Positions 47,112-56,424 are shown, counted from the first letter of the stretch. The stretch: DNA of 59,229 nt from an uncultured Roseobacter sp. (GCA_947501635.1 CANMWT010000015.1:1-59229); one strand, 5' to 3'. Translations and numbers: made by a program. Notes: generated by a model not told the origin, from the letters alone.

Positions 47112-48413
47112 CTACTCGTTCAACTTGCGCAGGCGCGCCGTTACGGACAGGCCATGGGCCTGCAGGCTTTCGGTGGCGGCCAGAGTTTCTGCGGCGGGGC
47201 CGATGGCGCGCAGTGCGGCGGGGGTCATGCGAGCCAGCGTCGTACGTTTCATGAAGTCGAGCACTGACAAGCCCGAGGAAAAGCGGGCGGAGCGGGCGGT
47301 GGGCAGCACGTGGTTGGGCCCGCCGACGTAGTCGCCGATGGCTTCAGGCGTCCACTGACCCAGAAAGATCGCACCTGCGTGGGTGATACGTTCTGACAAC
47401 GCCTCGGGGTCCGTCACGCATAGTTCGAGGTGCTCTGGCGCGATCCGGTCGCTGAGCCGGGCTGCCGTTTCCAGATCCGGCACGGTGATAATCGCACCGT
47501 AGTCGCGCCATGCGGCAGCCGCGATGCTACGACGTTCCAGCGACTGCAGGTGTTTTTCAACACGGTCCGAGACTGCGGCGGCAAAAGCCGCGTCGGTGGT
47601 TATGAGAATGGATTGTGCGCTTTCGTCGTGTTCAGCCTGACTGAGCAAATCAAGGGCAATCCAGTCCGGGTCGTTGTCCGCATCGGCGATCACCAGAATT
47701 TCGGAGGGGCCCGCGATCATGTCGATGCCCACCTTGCCGAAAACGCGACGCTTGGCGGCGGCCACGAAGGCGTTTCCAGGGCCGGTGATTTTGTCGACGG
47801 GGGCGATTGTTTCGGTGCCATAAGCAAGGGCAGCCACGGCCTGTGCCCCGCCGATGCGATAGATTTCATCCACGCCCGACAGTTTTGCAGCGGCCAGCAC
47901 GAGCGGGTTCAGCACGCCATCTGGCGCCGGCACCACCATCGCGAGGCGCGGTACGCCAGCGACTTTCGCGGGGATTGCGTTCATGAGCACGGACGACGGG
48001 TAGGAGGCCAGCCCACCCGGCACATAGAGGCCTGCGGCTGCAACGGCTGTCCAGCGCCAGCCAAGCTGTGCACCACTATCATCTATCCATGCGGCATCTT
48101 CGGGGCGTTGGCGGTCGTGGTAGGCGCGGATGCGGTCCGCAGCCAGTTGCAGCGCTGCGATCTGGTCTTGTGGCACTGCAGTCACCGCAGCGTCAACTTC
48201 TGCGGCGGTGATACGCAGGCTATCCGCTGACAGGTTTAAACGGTCGAATTGACGGGTCAGGTCGACGAGCGCCGCGTCGCCGCGCCGGCGCACATCATCT
48301 ATGATTGCGGCCACGGTGGCATCAACATCAGGGCTGTCTTCGCGTTTGGCCGAAAGCAGCTTCTGAAAAGCTGCGTCAAATTCCGGAGCGGTTGCATTGA
48401 GAAAGACGGGCAT
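47112..48413 (-). CDS. hisD: histidinol dehydrogenase
   Basis: 433 residues. It carries out the last two oxidations of histidine biosynthesis (histidinol to histidine) with NAD and zinc. GLYVPGGLASYPSSVLMNAIPAKVAGV, DKITGPGNAFVAAAKRRVFG, IDMIAGPSEILVIAD and the catalytic APEHLEL (Glu-His) are all present. ATG 48413 is preferred (AAGAG upstream) over GTG 48428. Downstream of DUF2948/murA in the usual order. Confidence 0.96.
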   Translation of the reverse strand: MPVFLNATAPEFDAAFQKLLSAKREDSPDVDATVAAIIDDVRRRGDAALVDLTRQFDRLNLSADSLRITAAEVDAAVTAVPQDQIAALQLAADRIRAYHDRQRPEDAAWIDDSGAQLGWRWTAVAAAGLYVPGGLASYPSSVLMNAIPAKVAGVPRLAMVVPAPDGVLNPLVLAAAKLSGVDEIYRIGGAQAVAALAYGTETIAPVDKITGPGNAFVAAAKRRVFGKVGIDMIAGPSEILVIADADNDPDWIALDLLSQAEHDESAQSILITTDAAFAAAVSDRVEKHLQSLERRSIAAAAWRDYGAIITVPDLETAARLSDRIAPEHLELCVTDPEALSERITHAGAIFLGQWTPEAIGDYVGGPNHVLPTARSARFSSGLSVLDFMKRTTLARMTPAALRAIGPAAETLAATESLQAHGLSVTARLRKLNE

Positions 48414-48484
48414 GGGCACTCTTAGCACTGGGAGCCAGAGATTTTATGCCTCCGGCGGGGATATTTAAGGACCAAAGAACGAAA

Positions 48485-48952
48485 TCAGTCGGGGTGTTGC
48501 GGGGTTTGTCCTGAGGGGGCCACATAAGGTTTTGTGACGTCTTTCAAGGTGGCTTCGATCGTTTCAACGGTGAGACGGATGGCCCCGTCGCCTGCGAGGG
48601 TCAGCAAGATATAGCCTGAAGGGGCGTCTGTTTCGGTGTAGTCCACCGAGAGCAGTGACAGAACTGTATCTGCATCGCCGCGCGTGATCCCGTTTGTGGC
48701 GACGGCCCTGACCGTGTCGAAGGCCAGAATGGATTGGACGCGTTCTGGTGCGGCGGTGCGTGCCGGGCCCTCTTCCCAGCGGAAGCGGTTGAGGAGCAGG
48801 GCAAAGCGCGCGTTGGCGCGATCCCATGTCATTTGAGTTGCCGGAAAGACCGCATCCTGTGTCAGGGAGGCAAGAATTTCCAGGTCTTCGGCATCGAGCG
48901 CGCCCAGATTGAGCGGTGCTTCGCGGCCATCTTCGAAGCGGGCGTCTGTCAT
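48485..48952 (-). CDS. DUF2948 family protein
   Basis: 155 residues. [29 protein letters not shown] is the family N-terminus; [12 protein letters not shown] follows. Function unknown; conserved between murA and hisD in Rhodobacterales. ATG overlaps the murA stop by 4 nt. Confidence 0.87.
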   Translation of the reverse strand: MTDARFEDGREAPLNLGALDAEDLEILASLTQDAVFPATQMTWDRANARFALLLNRFRWEEGPARTAAPERVQSILAFDTVRAVATNGITRGDADTVLSLLSVDYTETDAPSGYILLTLAGDGAIRLTVETIEATLKDVTKPYVAPSGQTPQHPD

Positions 48953-50220
48953 GTGTCAGAGACCCTTTCGATGCGCGCCCCGACCTGAGACAGTTTGCGC
49001 ACTACATGTTCGTAGCCGCGGTCAAGGTGGTAGACGCGCGCCACTCTGGTTTCTCCTTTGGCGGCGAGCCCCGCGAGAATCAGCGACACGGAGGCGCGCA
49101 GGTCGGTTGCCATAACCGGTGCGCCCTTGAGTTGTCCCACGCCTTTGACTGTCGCGGTGCCGCCGTGCACGTCGATATCCGCGCCCATCCGGATCAGTTC
49201 CGGCGCATGCATGAAGCGGTTTTCAAAGATTTTCTCTTCGAGCACGGATGTGCCGTTGGCGATACACAAAAGCGCCATCATCTGCGCCTGGAGGTCGGTT
49301 GGAAAGCCAGGGAAAGGCGCAGTGGTGACGTTAACCGCCTTCAGGCCACCACCATTGCGCTTGACCGAGAGACCCTGCTGCGTTTCGCTGACGGATATGC
49401 CTGTTGCGTCAAGCTTTTCGCAGAATGCCTCCAGCAGGTCGATGCGGCCGCCGAGAAGTTCCACCTCTCCGCCGCAGATCGCGGGGGCGAGCATATAGGT
49501 CCCCAATTCGATACGGTCGGTAACAACGGTATGGGTGGCCCCGCCAAGCCGGTCAACGCCTTCAATGGTGATTGTTGACGTGCCTTCGCCTTCGATCTGC
49601 GCCCCCATCGCGCGCAGGCATTTCACCAAGTCGACGATTTCGGGTTCGCGGGCTGCGTTATTCAGCACCGTGGTACCCTTGGCAAGCGTTGCAGCCATCG
49701 CGATGTTTTCAGTAGCGCCAACCGAGGCAAAGGGGAAGTCGATCACGGCACCTTTGAGCCGGCCGCCCTGCGCTTTGGCATGCAAGTAGCCGTCTTTGAG
49801 GTCAATATCCGCACCCATCTTGCCAAGGCCGTCTGTGTGGATATCCATTGGCCGCGCGCCGATGGCGCAGCCGCCCGGAAGCGACACCACCGCGTGGCCT
49901 TCGCGAGCGAGAAGAGGTCCCAGCACGAGATTTGAGGCGCGCATCTTGCGTACGATGTCGTAGTCGGCGCGGGTGTTGATCGGCCCATGACTGGACAGCG
50001 CCAACACTTTACCGTCTTGCAGGGAGGCCACCTCAGCACCCAGTGATTTGAGCAGTTCCGACATAGTGCGGATATCAGACAACCGGGGCGCGTTCATCAG
50101 CGTGAGAGGTTCGTCTGAAAGCAAGGTTGCGGGCATCAGCGTGAGGCAGGCATTTTTAGCGCCTGCGATGGGGATCTGCCCCGCGAGAGGCTGCCCTCCT
50201 GTTACGACGATTGAGTCCAT
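48949..50220 (-). CDS. murA: UDP-N-acetylglucosamine 1-carboxyvinyltransferase
   Basis: 423 residues. It adds enolpyruvate to UDP-GlcNAc, the first committed step of peptidoglycan synthesis. [21 protein letters not shown], the loop [14 protein letters not shown] with catalytic C118 (the fosfomycin target), and [18 protein letters not shown] at the C-terminus are intact. First gene of the murA-DUF2948-hisD block, preceded by a small gene. Confidence 0.97.
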   Translation of the reverse strand: MDSIVVTGGQPLAGQIPIAGAKNACLTLMPATLLSDEPLTLMNAPRLSDIRTMSELLKSLGAEVASLQDGKVLALSSHGPINTRADYDIVRKMRASNLVLGPLLAREGHAVVSLPGGCAIGARPMDIHTDGLGKMGADIDLKDGYLHAKAQGGRLKGAVIDFPFASVGATENIAMAATLAKGTTVLNNAAREPEIVDLVKCLRAMGAQIEGEGTSTITIEGVDRLGGATHTVVTDRIELGTYMLAPAICGGEVELLGGRIDLLEAFCEKLDATGISVSETQQGLSVKRNGGGLKAVNVTTAPFPGFPTDLQAQMMALLCIANGTSVLEEKIFENRFMHAPELIRMGADIDVHGGTATVKGVGQLKGAPVMATDLRASVSLILAGLAAKGETRVARVYHLDRGYEHVVRKLSQVGARIERVSDT

Positions 50221-50224
50221 GCGC

Positions 50225-50404
50225 TTATGCGTCCTTGTCCTGCCCGGTGGCGCCCGGTGATTGTTTTTGCGGCGCGTCGCCTCCTGCCCGTTTGCGGCTT
50301 TGCGCCTTGCGACGCGACAGGTTTGCCTTGAGCGCAGCCTTCAGGCGGTCTTCCCGGGTTTGGGAGGCATTTGTCGCGTTTTCGGTATCAGGTCTGTTCG
50401 CCAT
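50225..50404 (-). CDS. small basic protein upstream of murA
   Basis: 59 residues, very rich in Lys, Arg, Ala, Gln and Gly ([23 protein letters not shown]). It ends 4 nt before the murA start, so it is probably translationally linked to murA. Predicted disordered, possibly nucleic-acid binding. Similar small open frames before murA are common in Rhodobacterales. No ribosome site is strong; start at ATG 50404. Confidence 0.68.
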   Translation of the reverse strand: MANRPDTENATNASQTREDRLKAALKANLSRRKAQSRKRAGGDAPQKQSPGATGQDKDA

Positions 50405-50490
50405 ATGCGCTGTGTACCTCAGGGGCGCAAAAGGGTCCAGATTAGGCTTGCACCGATCTTGGTTTGGGTCTAACACCCACGCGCACCGGC

Positions 50491-50575
50491 GCTGCTGTAG
50501 CTCAGAGGTAGAGCACTCCCCTTGGTAATGGGTGGGTCCATTCCAAAATTGGGTGCTCAAACATTGAGTTAGCAG
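50491..50575 (+). pseudogene. tRNA-Thr-like 5' module (anticodon GGT)
   Basis: The first 40 bases match the intact tRNA-Thr(GGT) at 50637 with one substitution (G to A) and one inserted C before TTGGTAA. After the variable region (GGGTCC at 50534-50539) the sequence diverges. A weak 3' acceptor match (TAGCAG, 50570-50575) could pair with CTGCTG. It is not a functional tRNA: the anticodon stem is disrupted and the T-arm is missing. Confidence 0.75.
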
Positions 50576-50587
50576 TGTGGAGGAAAA

Positions 50588-50609
50588 ACTAGTAGGGCTA
50601 TAGTAGGGC
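50588..50609 (+). repeat. paired AGTAGGGC repeats between tRNA-like module and tRNA
   Basis: ACTAGTAGGGCTATAGTAGG and the following bases contain two AGTAGGGC units (50591-50598 and 50602-50609), spaced 11 bp apart start to start. The same element occurs at 53644, exactly the same distance (54 bp) after GGGTCC. The pattern resembles integrase arm-type sites. Confidence 0.65.
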
Positions 50610-50636
50610 ATATGCTCGCAAGCCCGAAATTGATAG

Positions 50637-50711
<75 letters not shown>

Positions 50712-50781
50712 TCAAACCACTGGGTTTCAGCCGGAAAACTTCTCAAAAACAACCAGTTGCTCTAGTTTTTGGTTTGACAGA

Positions 50782-51600
50782 TCACCCTTCCGCCGGTGAC
50801 ACAGCCCGCTTATAAAGATGCCAAGTGGTGTGACCAAGGACTGGCAGAGTGACGATCAGGCCCAGAAACGCGGGAACCAACGATAACAGCATGGTAACCG
50901 TGATGATTGCCGCCCAGGCGAGCATAACCACAGGGTTTTCCGTGACGACACGAACAGATGTAATCATTGCCGTGACAAAATTAGTTTCCCGGTCCAACAG
51001 CATGGGCATAGCGACGACGGTCACCGAGAACAGTGCAGCCGACAGAATTGCACCTACGCAGATGCCAATGGCAAGGAAGGTCCAGCCCTCCGGTGTGTAG
51101 AATACAGTGTTCAGAAACCCGTCAAAGTCCGAAAAGGAGGCATCTTGCAGTAAAATCGCCAGCAAAAGTCGGATTTGGTAGATCCATACCCAAAAGATGA
51201 ACAAAGTGACAAAGGCCATCCAACCCATTTCGCGGTTGCGTTGATCGGTCACGACGGTCAAGATTTCCGACCAGCCGAAACTTTCTCCCTTCTGCAAACG
51301 GCGGGATATTTCATAAAGCCCAGCGGCGGCGAAAGGTGCGACCAACGGGAAGGCTACAACTGCAGGAATGATCATCCATATCTTACTGAGCCAAACCAGG
51401 GCCCACACAAACAAGAGCCCGAATACCGCATAAAACAAGCCGAAGAAGCCGCTCATGAAGGGTCGCGCCAGAAAGTCTGAAAACCCGGCCCTCAGCGACG
51501 CGGTGATATCATCCGAAGTCAACTTGTTGATTTTGGGTATGCCGTCTTGCCGTGGTGTCAGGTTGTTCGGCGATGTAGAACCTGCAGTCTTCGGTGACAT
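50782..51600 (-). CDS. DUF2189 family membrane protein
   Basis: 272 residues with about six membrane segments. LTSDDITASLRAGFSDFLARP is the family start, followed by PLVAPFAAAGLYEISRRLQKGESFGWSEIL. Function unknown; common in alphaproteobacteria. ATG 51600 has GGAGGAG 6 nt upstream; longer starts are not preferred. It lies between the GGT tRNA and the integrase; whether it is native or part of an element is unclear. Confidence 0.82.
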   Translation of the reverse strand: MSPKTAGSTSPNNLTPRQDGIPKINKLTSDDITASLRAGFSDFLARPFMSGFFGLFYAVFGLLFVWALVWLSKIWMIIPAVVAFPLVAPFAAAGLYEISRRLQKGESFGWSEILTVVTDQRNREMGWMAFVTLFIFWVWIYQIRLLLAILLQDASFSDFDGFLNTVFYTPEGWTFLAIGICVGAILSAALFSVTVVAMPMLLDRETNFVTAMITSVRVVTENPVVMLAWAAIITVTMLLSLVPAFLGLIVTLPVLGHTTWHLYKRAVSPAEG

Positions 51601-51777
51601 TACATTCTCCTCCCGGAGGAAGGCGTAATGCTCGCCGGTCAGCCAGCAAACCCAACGGTGGAATAGACATCCCTCCTCCGCGGACAAGCTTGCGCCAGTT
51701 GAGACGTAAGGGCAAGAGAGCGTATTTTGGCCAAATCCTCACTTGGCATTCGCCGATTTGTGACAAATGAGACTTCG

Positions 51778-52092
51778 CTAATGATTGTTCAGGGAGAGGC
51801 CAATAAGAAGCGGCCCCGCGCTTGCTTGGCGATGCCTTTTCAACAGTCGTGCTTTCGCCACATCGAGTTTTTGACGTGCCGTTTCCAGCTGAAGCATTGC
51901 GCGCTCACGTTGAGAGTACAACCGGCGAACTTTGGAACCGGGGTTTCCAATTATCGCGACGTGGCTCTGACGGGCATCAGGAAACCAACCCATAGCACTT
52001 TGGGTGGAGCTGTTCCAAGCATAGTCAGCTTCAACATATCTTCGGTATGCCAGCGCAACAGCGCGGCGTCTGGTCTGCAACTCGACAAGCAT
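51778..52092 (-). CDS. hypothetical protein, helical and basic
   Basis: 104 residues, not recognised. Helical, with many Arg, Lys and Gln (RRRAVALAYRRYVEADYAWNS, SQRERAMLQLETARQKLDVAKARLLKR). Start at ATG 52092, preceded by GGAGGG. It lies downstream of the integrase gene on the same strand and is probably accessory cargo. Confidence 0.5.
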   Translation of the reverse strand: MLVELQTRRRAVALAYRRYVEADYAWNSSTQSAMGWFPDARQSHVAIIGNPGSKVRRLYSQRERAMLQLETARQKLDVAKARLLKRHRQASAGPLLIGLSLNNH

Positions 52093-52202
52093 TTTGCACC
52101 CTCCACAGTTCGCTAGACACAAGGTTATACGCACACTGCGTTTGTATCAACGCTTGGAGCTTGCCGGACACAAGGCAGCTGGGTTGCGAGTCCCTTTACC
52201 CA

Positions 52203-53369
52203 TCAGCCTTGACGGTCTTTCATTTCCAGGATGCGTTCGGAGATCAGTTCAACGGGCCCGCGCAGTCTGTCCACGTTGATAATGATATAACCGCCAGTCA
52301 CGTCAGCGGAAGAGCGATGGTTCAGCAACCGTTTGAGCGCATAGTGTGGAATGTCCAAGCTCTCAGCAATCGTGATGTAAGTTCTGCGCAAGTCATGAAG
52401 TGTGAAAGATACGCCTGACGCAGCGCTGACCCTTTGAAGGAACTTTTTCGGCTCGACAATGTGACCGGCAGGACCGTTTCCAGGAAACACCCATGGGGAT
52501 GCGCCTGCGCTATCTTTTCTGTCCCTGAGCAAATTGAGCAGAAAGCTAGACAGGGGAAGTACCAGCGGATCGCCGTTTTTGGTCGTTGGCAAGTGCAGCT
52601 TGCGCTCATCAAGATCGATGTTCTCCCAACGCAAGCGTTGCAATTCGCTGCGCCGCATGCCTGTGAACAGAGCCATGAGCAGAAAATCCCGCGCATAACG
52701 CGGTTCCGATAGGACAGCATCCCACCATGCGGGAAGCTGTTTGGCTTCAATAATGGTCTGGCGTCGCCGCTCCTTATTCCAAGCCCTCGCTTGAGTAAGA
52801 ATGTTCACCGGGTTTGGCGGAAAGTCATCTTCCGTCGCGGCGATGAAGTTGTAGACCGAACGAAAATGACGAAACGAGTCATTGGCAGTGACTTTTCCGT
52901 TGATGCGCGACATCTCTTGGTGCTTTTTCAACACCATCTGCCGGGTAATCTCATTGATTGGCTTATGAGCCCACAGTTTAAGGTAAATGAAACCTGTGCG
53001 TGAATAATTCTCTACCGTTGCCTTTGCCAGATCCGGTCTGGCTTCAAAGAACTTTTTGAAGGCCTTCTCTACCGTCATATTTTTTACGACGTCTTTTCGC
53101 TTCTCAGCTGTTGGATCAACGCCGTCTGCCATGTCGCCTAAAACGACAAGCGCTTTGCGCCGCGCTGTTTCCGGCGGGAAAAGGTCTGCCCGTCCGATTG
53201 TAACCCGTCTGGTGCGACGATTTACCTGCCCTTCGACAATGTATGTTTTTGATTTTGCGCCAACGCGTACACCGAACCCCGGCAACATCGTGTCTCGATA
53301 AATCACCTGCCCATGTTCGGGGTGCGGTATGTCATCAACACTGCGTCGAGTTAAGCGTAATCCAGGCAT
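52203..53369 (-). CDS. tyrosine-type site-specific integrase
   Basis: 388 residues. An N-terminal arm-type DNA-binding domain (GFGVRVGAKSKTYIVEGQ), a core-binding SAM-like domain (about 100-180) and a C-terminal catalytic domain with the box I Arg (GMRRSELQRL), HDLRRTY, LLNHRS and the nucleophile in GGYI. ATG 53369 was chosen because AAGGAGGT lies 5 nt upstream; the longer start at 53390 would contain that site. It lies between two tRNA-Thr loci that each carry a tRNA-like 5' module, and is likely responsible for integration there. A 45-bp inverted repeat lies upstream (53398-53442). Confidence 0.92.
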   Translation of the reverse strand: MPGLRLTRRSVDDIPHPEHGQVIYRDTMLPGFGVRVGAKSKTYIVEGQVNRRTRRVTIGRADLFPPETARRKALVVLGDMADGVDPTAEKRKDVVKNMTVEKAFKKFFEARPDLAKATVENYSRTGFIYLKLWAHKPINEITRQMVLKKHQEMSRINGKVTANDSFRHFRSVYNFIAATEDDFPPNPVNILTQARAWNKERRRQTIIEAKQLPAWWDAVLSEPRYARDFLLMALFTGMRRSELQRLRWENIDLDERKLHLPTTKNGDPLVLPLSSFLLNLLRDRKDSAGASPWVFPGNGPAGHIVEPKKFLQRVSAASGVSFTLHDLRRTYITIAESLDIPHYALKRLLNHRSSADVTGGYIIINVDRLRGPVELISERILEMKDRQG

Positions 53370-53397
53370 CGTGACCTCCTTTATGGCCACGACTCAA

Positions 53398-53442
53398 TAT
53401 AAGCATAACTCCAGAAAAAGCTCGACTTTTCTGATGCTTATA
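53398..53442. promoter_or_regulatory. large inverted repeat upstream of the integrase
   Basis: TATAAGCAT (53398-53406) pairs with ATGCTTATA (53434-53442) as a 9-bp outer dyad. Inside, CAGAAAA (53412-53418) pairs with TTTTCTG (53427-53433). It is 28 bp upstream of the integrase ATG, where an operator or integrase/excisionase site would be expected. Confidence 0.55.
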
Positions 53443-53545
53443 CAGCCACAGCGCACTGCGTCTGGCACAATGAAACGCTGTCCAATTCTTGAGTAGCGCC
53501 AGACTTGATAGTTTAATCAACCACAACTACCAACACCGAGAAAAA

Positions 53546-53635
53546 GCCGCTGTAGCTCAGCTGGTAGAGCACGTCACTTCGTAATTAGCGGGTCCCCGCG
53601 AGAATGACTTGCGAAACCAACGAGTTCGCGGCAAA
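53546..53635 (+). pseudogene. tRNA-Thr-like 5' module (anticodon CGT)
   Basis: The first 40 bases match the intact tRNA-Thr(CGT) at 53673 except for one inserted C before TTCGTAA, the same change as in the GGT module. After GGGTCC (53590-53595) the T-arm and acceptor are replaced. GCGGC at 53628-53632 could weakly pair with GCCGC. Not a functional tRNA. Confidence 0.75.
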
Positions 53636-53643
53636 CGAGTAGA

Positions 53644-53665
53644 ACTAGTAGGGCCATAGTAGGGT
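53644..53665 (+). repeat. paired AGTAGGG repeats, second copy
   Basis: AGTAGGGC (53647-53654) and AGTAGGGT (53658-53665), 11 bp apart start to start, exactly 54 bp after the GGGTCC of the CGT-type module. Sequence between the modules is otherwise diverged, so the repeats and spacing are the conserved part. Confidence 0.65.
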
Positions 53666-53672
53666 CCAGGAA

Positions 53673-53748
53673 GCCGCTGTAGCTCAGCTGGTAGAGCACG
53701 TCATTCGTAATGATGGGGTCGGGGGTTCGAGTCCCTTCAGCGGCACCA
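53673..53748 (+). tRNA. tRNA-Thr (anticodon CGT)
   Basis: Cloverleaf: acceptor GCCGCTG/CAGCGGC, D-arm GCTC-GAGC, anticodon stem CGTCA/TGATG with loop TTCGTAA (anticodon CGT), T-arm GGGGG/CCCTT with loop TTCGAGT, encoded CCA at 53746-53748. Two pairs in the T-stem are G-U. Reads ACG codons. Confidence 0.94.
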
Positions 53749-53801
53749 GTTCTCTGTAAAAATCATACACTTACAGAAGCGATTGCAATGGTGCCTGGCG
53801 C

Positions 53802-55649
53802 CTAAGCACCTGCAGCAATGATGCTTTCGACATTCAAAAAAATTGGAGCAAAGCTCGCAAAATGTTCTGCTTCAACATGCGGCACGATGTTGTTTGCAAA
53901 GTGCACCTTGTCACCGATGAACCGGGTAAAACGCTCGGGGCGCGACTGGTCGACTGCGAAGTGTGCCTCCAACCCAGGGACGCCGTGCAAAAGGAGCTCG
54001 ATGGTTAGCAGAGATCGGTTCCCGTAGTTGCCACCTGTTTCTGCATTCAGAACTTGTTTTCGGATGTGGGGGTTCGGCGGAACTGGAAGCAACAGGGCAT
54101 AGCCTTCTCGACCATTGAGCTTCTTTCCCAAGCAATTATGTGGGTCAGTTTCGAAATCTGCACCGAGCTGCGCCCAGTCGTTATACGCCTCATCAAAATC
54201 AAACAAGCCAATGAATTTTCGGCCCGGATTAGATGCAAACAGGGATTCGTCCTTTAACAAATTGCGTAGGAAACCACAGCTGAACGCGTTCTGAATATCG
54301 AACGGGCGATGAGCATCACCACGCAGCTTTCGCCAAGCGGTCTCTAGTATGAGTTCGTCCGTAATACCTTCTGTAAATAGAACAGGACCAGTTGTGTTCT
54401 TCAGCGTGAACGCGATGTTTAACCTAGCTTCAGTTTCGGAGAATGTGATCAGACCAGCCGAGAGCGACCGGATGATCGAGGCTTTGTTTGCGCTATGGAC
54501 GGAAACACGGTCTCCGTCGAACTCAAACATGCGAATTTCTTCTTCCCGTGATCTGGCCACGGTCGACGCGCTGTGACTGCTTAACAGAACATGGTTGCTC
54601 TGGGATGCAACTTCTGTGATCTCAATCACCTGCTTCAAGAAGTCGAACTGCCATTCAGGGTGCAGAAATGAGTCCGGTTCGTCGAGCAAGCTGATGCAGT
54701 TCCTGTCTTTGAACAGTTCCGAAATCGAGTAGATGTAGATCGACTGAAATTGGCCGTCGCTGAAGTGCCCCGTGGTTGCCTCGGTCCCGCCCTCCAGCGT
54801 AATCGGGACAGAGATTTCCTTGATCATCTCGAGCGTACGGAGGTTGTCAAAACTGCGGAACAACTCTGAGGGCTCGACGTCTTGAAAGGCAGTTCGGAAC
54901 AAGTCCAGATTGATCGGAATGGAAAACTGGTCCGCTTCGCGATCATATAGGGAGCCAGGAGTGTAGTCGTCCCTGATGCAGGCCAAAAGTTTATCAAGGA
55001 ACTCTCGTACTATTCCGTCTATGCCCCACAGAAACGTGCTGTCGTCGAAGGGATCAACCTCAATACCCTCGGCAAAACGAGGACGTGATAGAACAAGATT
55101 GGCCTCCGTACCCAGCTGCTCAATCTTCAGCTTCTGTTGAATGAACCCTCGTGCGCGACAATCAACCGGCTGCATCAAGAGGATAGACAGCAGGAGTTGT
55201 TTGTACCCTGGACCAATGCCGATGAACTTCCGGCTTTCACCAACTTCAGCGCCTCTGACGCGCCTACGGAAGGCAGTTTCGTAACGCTCTATGAGCTTGG
55301 AGATGGTGTCGTTGTGTCCGGAGTAATAGATTAGAACATTGTCTGGAACTGGCGTCCGGCCAACCGTTCGGCGTTCACGACCGTTGATCGTAAAAACTCC
55401 GTCTCGTAGGGCAAGCGTGGTGTCGTCGCCCCCGATTTCGTACGTGACTTCATAGTCGAAGCCTATGTCGTCGAGCTCGGTCCGACTGTCAAAGATGTGG
55501 CGAAATATCTCTACCAACGCCTCGAAAAAGTTGGACTTCCCGGTTCCATTTCTTCCGACAAAGATGTCGAGGAAGCTATCCCCGTTGAAAGTGAGCGCGA
55601 AGTCGCGAAGATTTTTGTATTCGCCGATCCAGACAGACTTGAGGCGCAT
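53802..55649 (-). CDS. OLD-like AAA ATPase with TOPRIM domain
   Basis: 615 residues. N-terminal ABC/RecF-type ATPase: Walker A GRNGTGKS (32-39), a long central coiled region, a signature-like TTGHFSDGQFQSIYI, and Walker B LLDEPDSFLHP with D323-E324, then a switch His in LLSSHSAS. A C-terminal TOPRIM-like domain has E427 (LFTEGITDEL) and D484-x-D486 (GLFDFDEAY), the acidic triad of DNA nucleases or topoisomerases. Such proteins (OLD, GajA, AriA-type) cut DNA in phage-defence systems. It abuts the nuclease-like gene (1 nt gap) and should form a two-component system with it. Confidence 0.82.
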   Translation of the reverse strand: MRLKSVWIGEYKNLRDFALTFNGDSFLDIFVGRNGTGKSNFFEALVEIFRHIFDSRTELDDIGFDYEVTYEIGGDDTTLALRDGVFTINGRERRTVGRTPVPDNVLIYYSGHNDTISKLIERYETAFRRRVRGAEVGESRKFIGIGPGYKQLLLSILLMQPVDCRARGFIQQKLKIEQLGTEANLVLSRPRFAEGIEVDPFDDSTFLWGIDGIVREFLDKLLACIRDDYTPGSLYDREADQFSIPINLDLFRTAFQDVEPSELFRSFDNLRTLEMIKEISVPITLEGGTEATTGHFSDGQFQSIYIYSISELFKDRNCISLLDEPDSFLHPEWQFDFLKQVIEITEVASQSNHVLLSSHSASTVARSREEEIRMFEFDGDRVSVHSANKASIIRSLSAGLITFSETEARLNIAFTLKNTTGPVLFTEGITDELILETAWRKLRGDAHRPFDIQNAFSCGFLRNLLKDESLFASNPGRKFIGLFDFDEAYNDWAQLGADFETDPHNCLGKKLNGREGYALLLPVPPNPHIRKQVLNAETGGNYGNRSLLTIELLLHGVPGLEAHFAVDQSRPERFTRFIGDKVHFANNIVPHVEAEHFASFAPIFLNVESIIAAGA

Positions 55650-55650
55650 T

Positions 55651-56424
55651 CTATTTGCCCCCTTTCGGCTTAACGAACGTCAGCTGAGCGTCGAGCAAGA
55701 AGTATGACAAAATCGCGGCCTGAGCCTCGACTGACCGCTCCGCAATCATGCGGCGCACCGGATGCCGACGATACAGCTTCTTGGTCAAGAAACTCACAAC
55801 CTCTTTAAGCGCCTTGCGATTTTCTTTAGCGCTTTGACGACGCTCCATCAGCGATGGCAGCCAGAGACCATCTTCTGAGAATTTGCGCTCAAAAGAATGC
55901 GGTTCCCTTGAATACACATACCCAAATGCTTGATTTCGCTTAAAGCTGACGTGATGCTCTTTCGTATCATCTGGCAAGACGATTTCGTTGGGGGCGAACA
56001 TTGCCGAGGCTCGAGAAACGATGGTTCCTTTGTCGTAGTGATCCGCGAATTCCTTTGGAGTGTGGATCTGGCTGGTCACGTAGAAAACAGCATTGCCAAG
56101 AGCTTCGAGCCCCTGCAGCGCTTTGTGTTGGCGGTACTTGCCACTCTTGTGGAGGTTCATCCGGTAGATCTTCGGGCCCGCGTAGAGCCCGTACGCTATC
56201 TCACTTGCGCTGCTGCGCACCAGGACATATGAGCGCTTAAGCTGTAGGAAGAGAGGGGTGGCCCCGTCGATGGCGACCTCAACATCATAGCCCTTCGTCG
56301 CCTCTGCGCCCTGGCTGATGAAGTCAGGTGCTTTCGGAAACTTTCCGCCGTGCACGTAGTTTTGCTCCAGCTCGCGGAGGAAGGCGAAGCCAAAGGTCAA
56401 TTCGGTGAAATCAGGCCAGGGCAT
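55651..56424 (-). CDS. putative PD-(D/E)XK (QxK-type) nuclease
   Basis: 257 residues, not recognised as a named family. An N-terminal helix with Glu residues (FLRELEQNY) is followed by GYD47VEVAIDGATPLFLQ61LK63RS: Asp, a strand, then Q-x-K about 14 residues on, the pattern of Mrr-like restriction-endonuclease folds. The C-terminal part is basic and helical (SLMERRQSAKENRKALKEVVSFLTKKLYRRHPVRR). Start at ATG 56424, inside the ATPase relic reading frame. The stop is 1 nt before the ATPase gene, so the two are co-expressed. Nuclease assignment is by motif only. Confidence 0.55.
   Translation of the reverse strand: MPWPDFTELTFGFAFLRELEQNYVHGGKFPKAPDFISQGAEATKGYDVEVAIDGATPLFLQLKRSYVLVRSSASEIAYGLYAGPKIYRMNLHKSGKYRQHKALQGLEALGNAVFYVTSQIHTPKEFADHYDKGTIVSRASAMFAPNEIVLPDDTKEHHVSFKRNQAFGYVYSREPHSFERKFSEDGLWLPSLMERRQSAKENRKALKEVVSFLTKKLYRRHPVRRMIAERSVEAQAAILSYFLLDAQLTFVKPKGGK

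Noticed and set aside
52175-52200. Displaced tRNA-Thr 3' end (GGTTGCGAGTCCCTT) beyond the integrase
   Set aside because: Similarity to the T-arm is short and broken by an inserted base; it could be chance.
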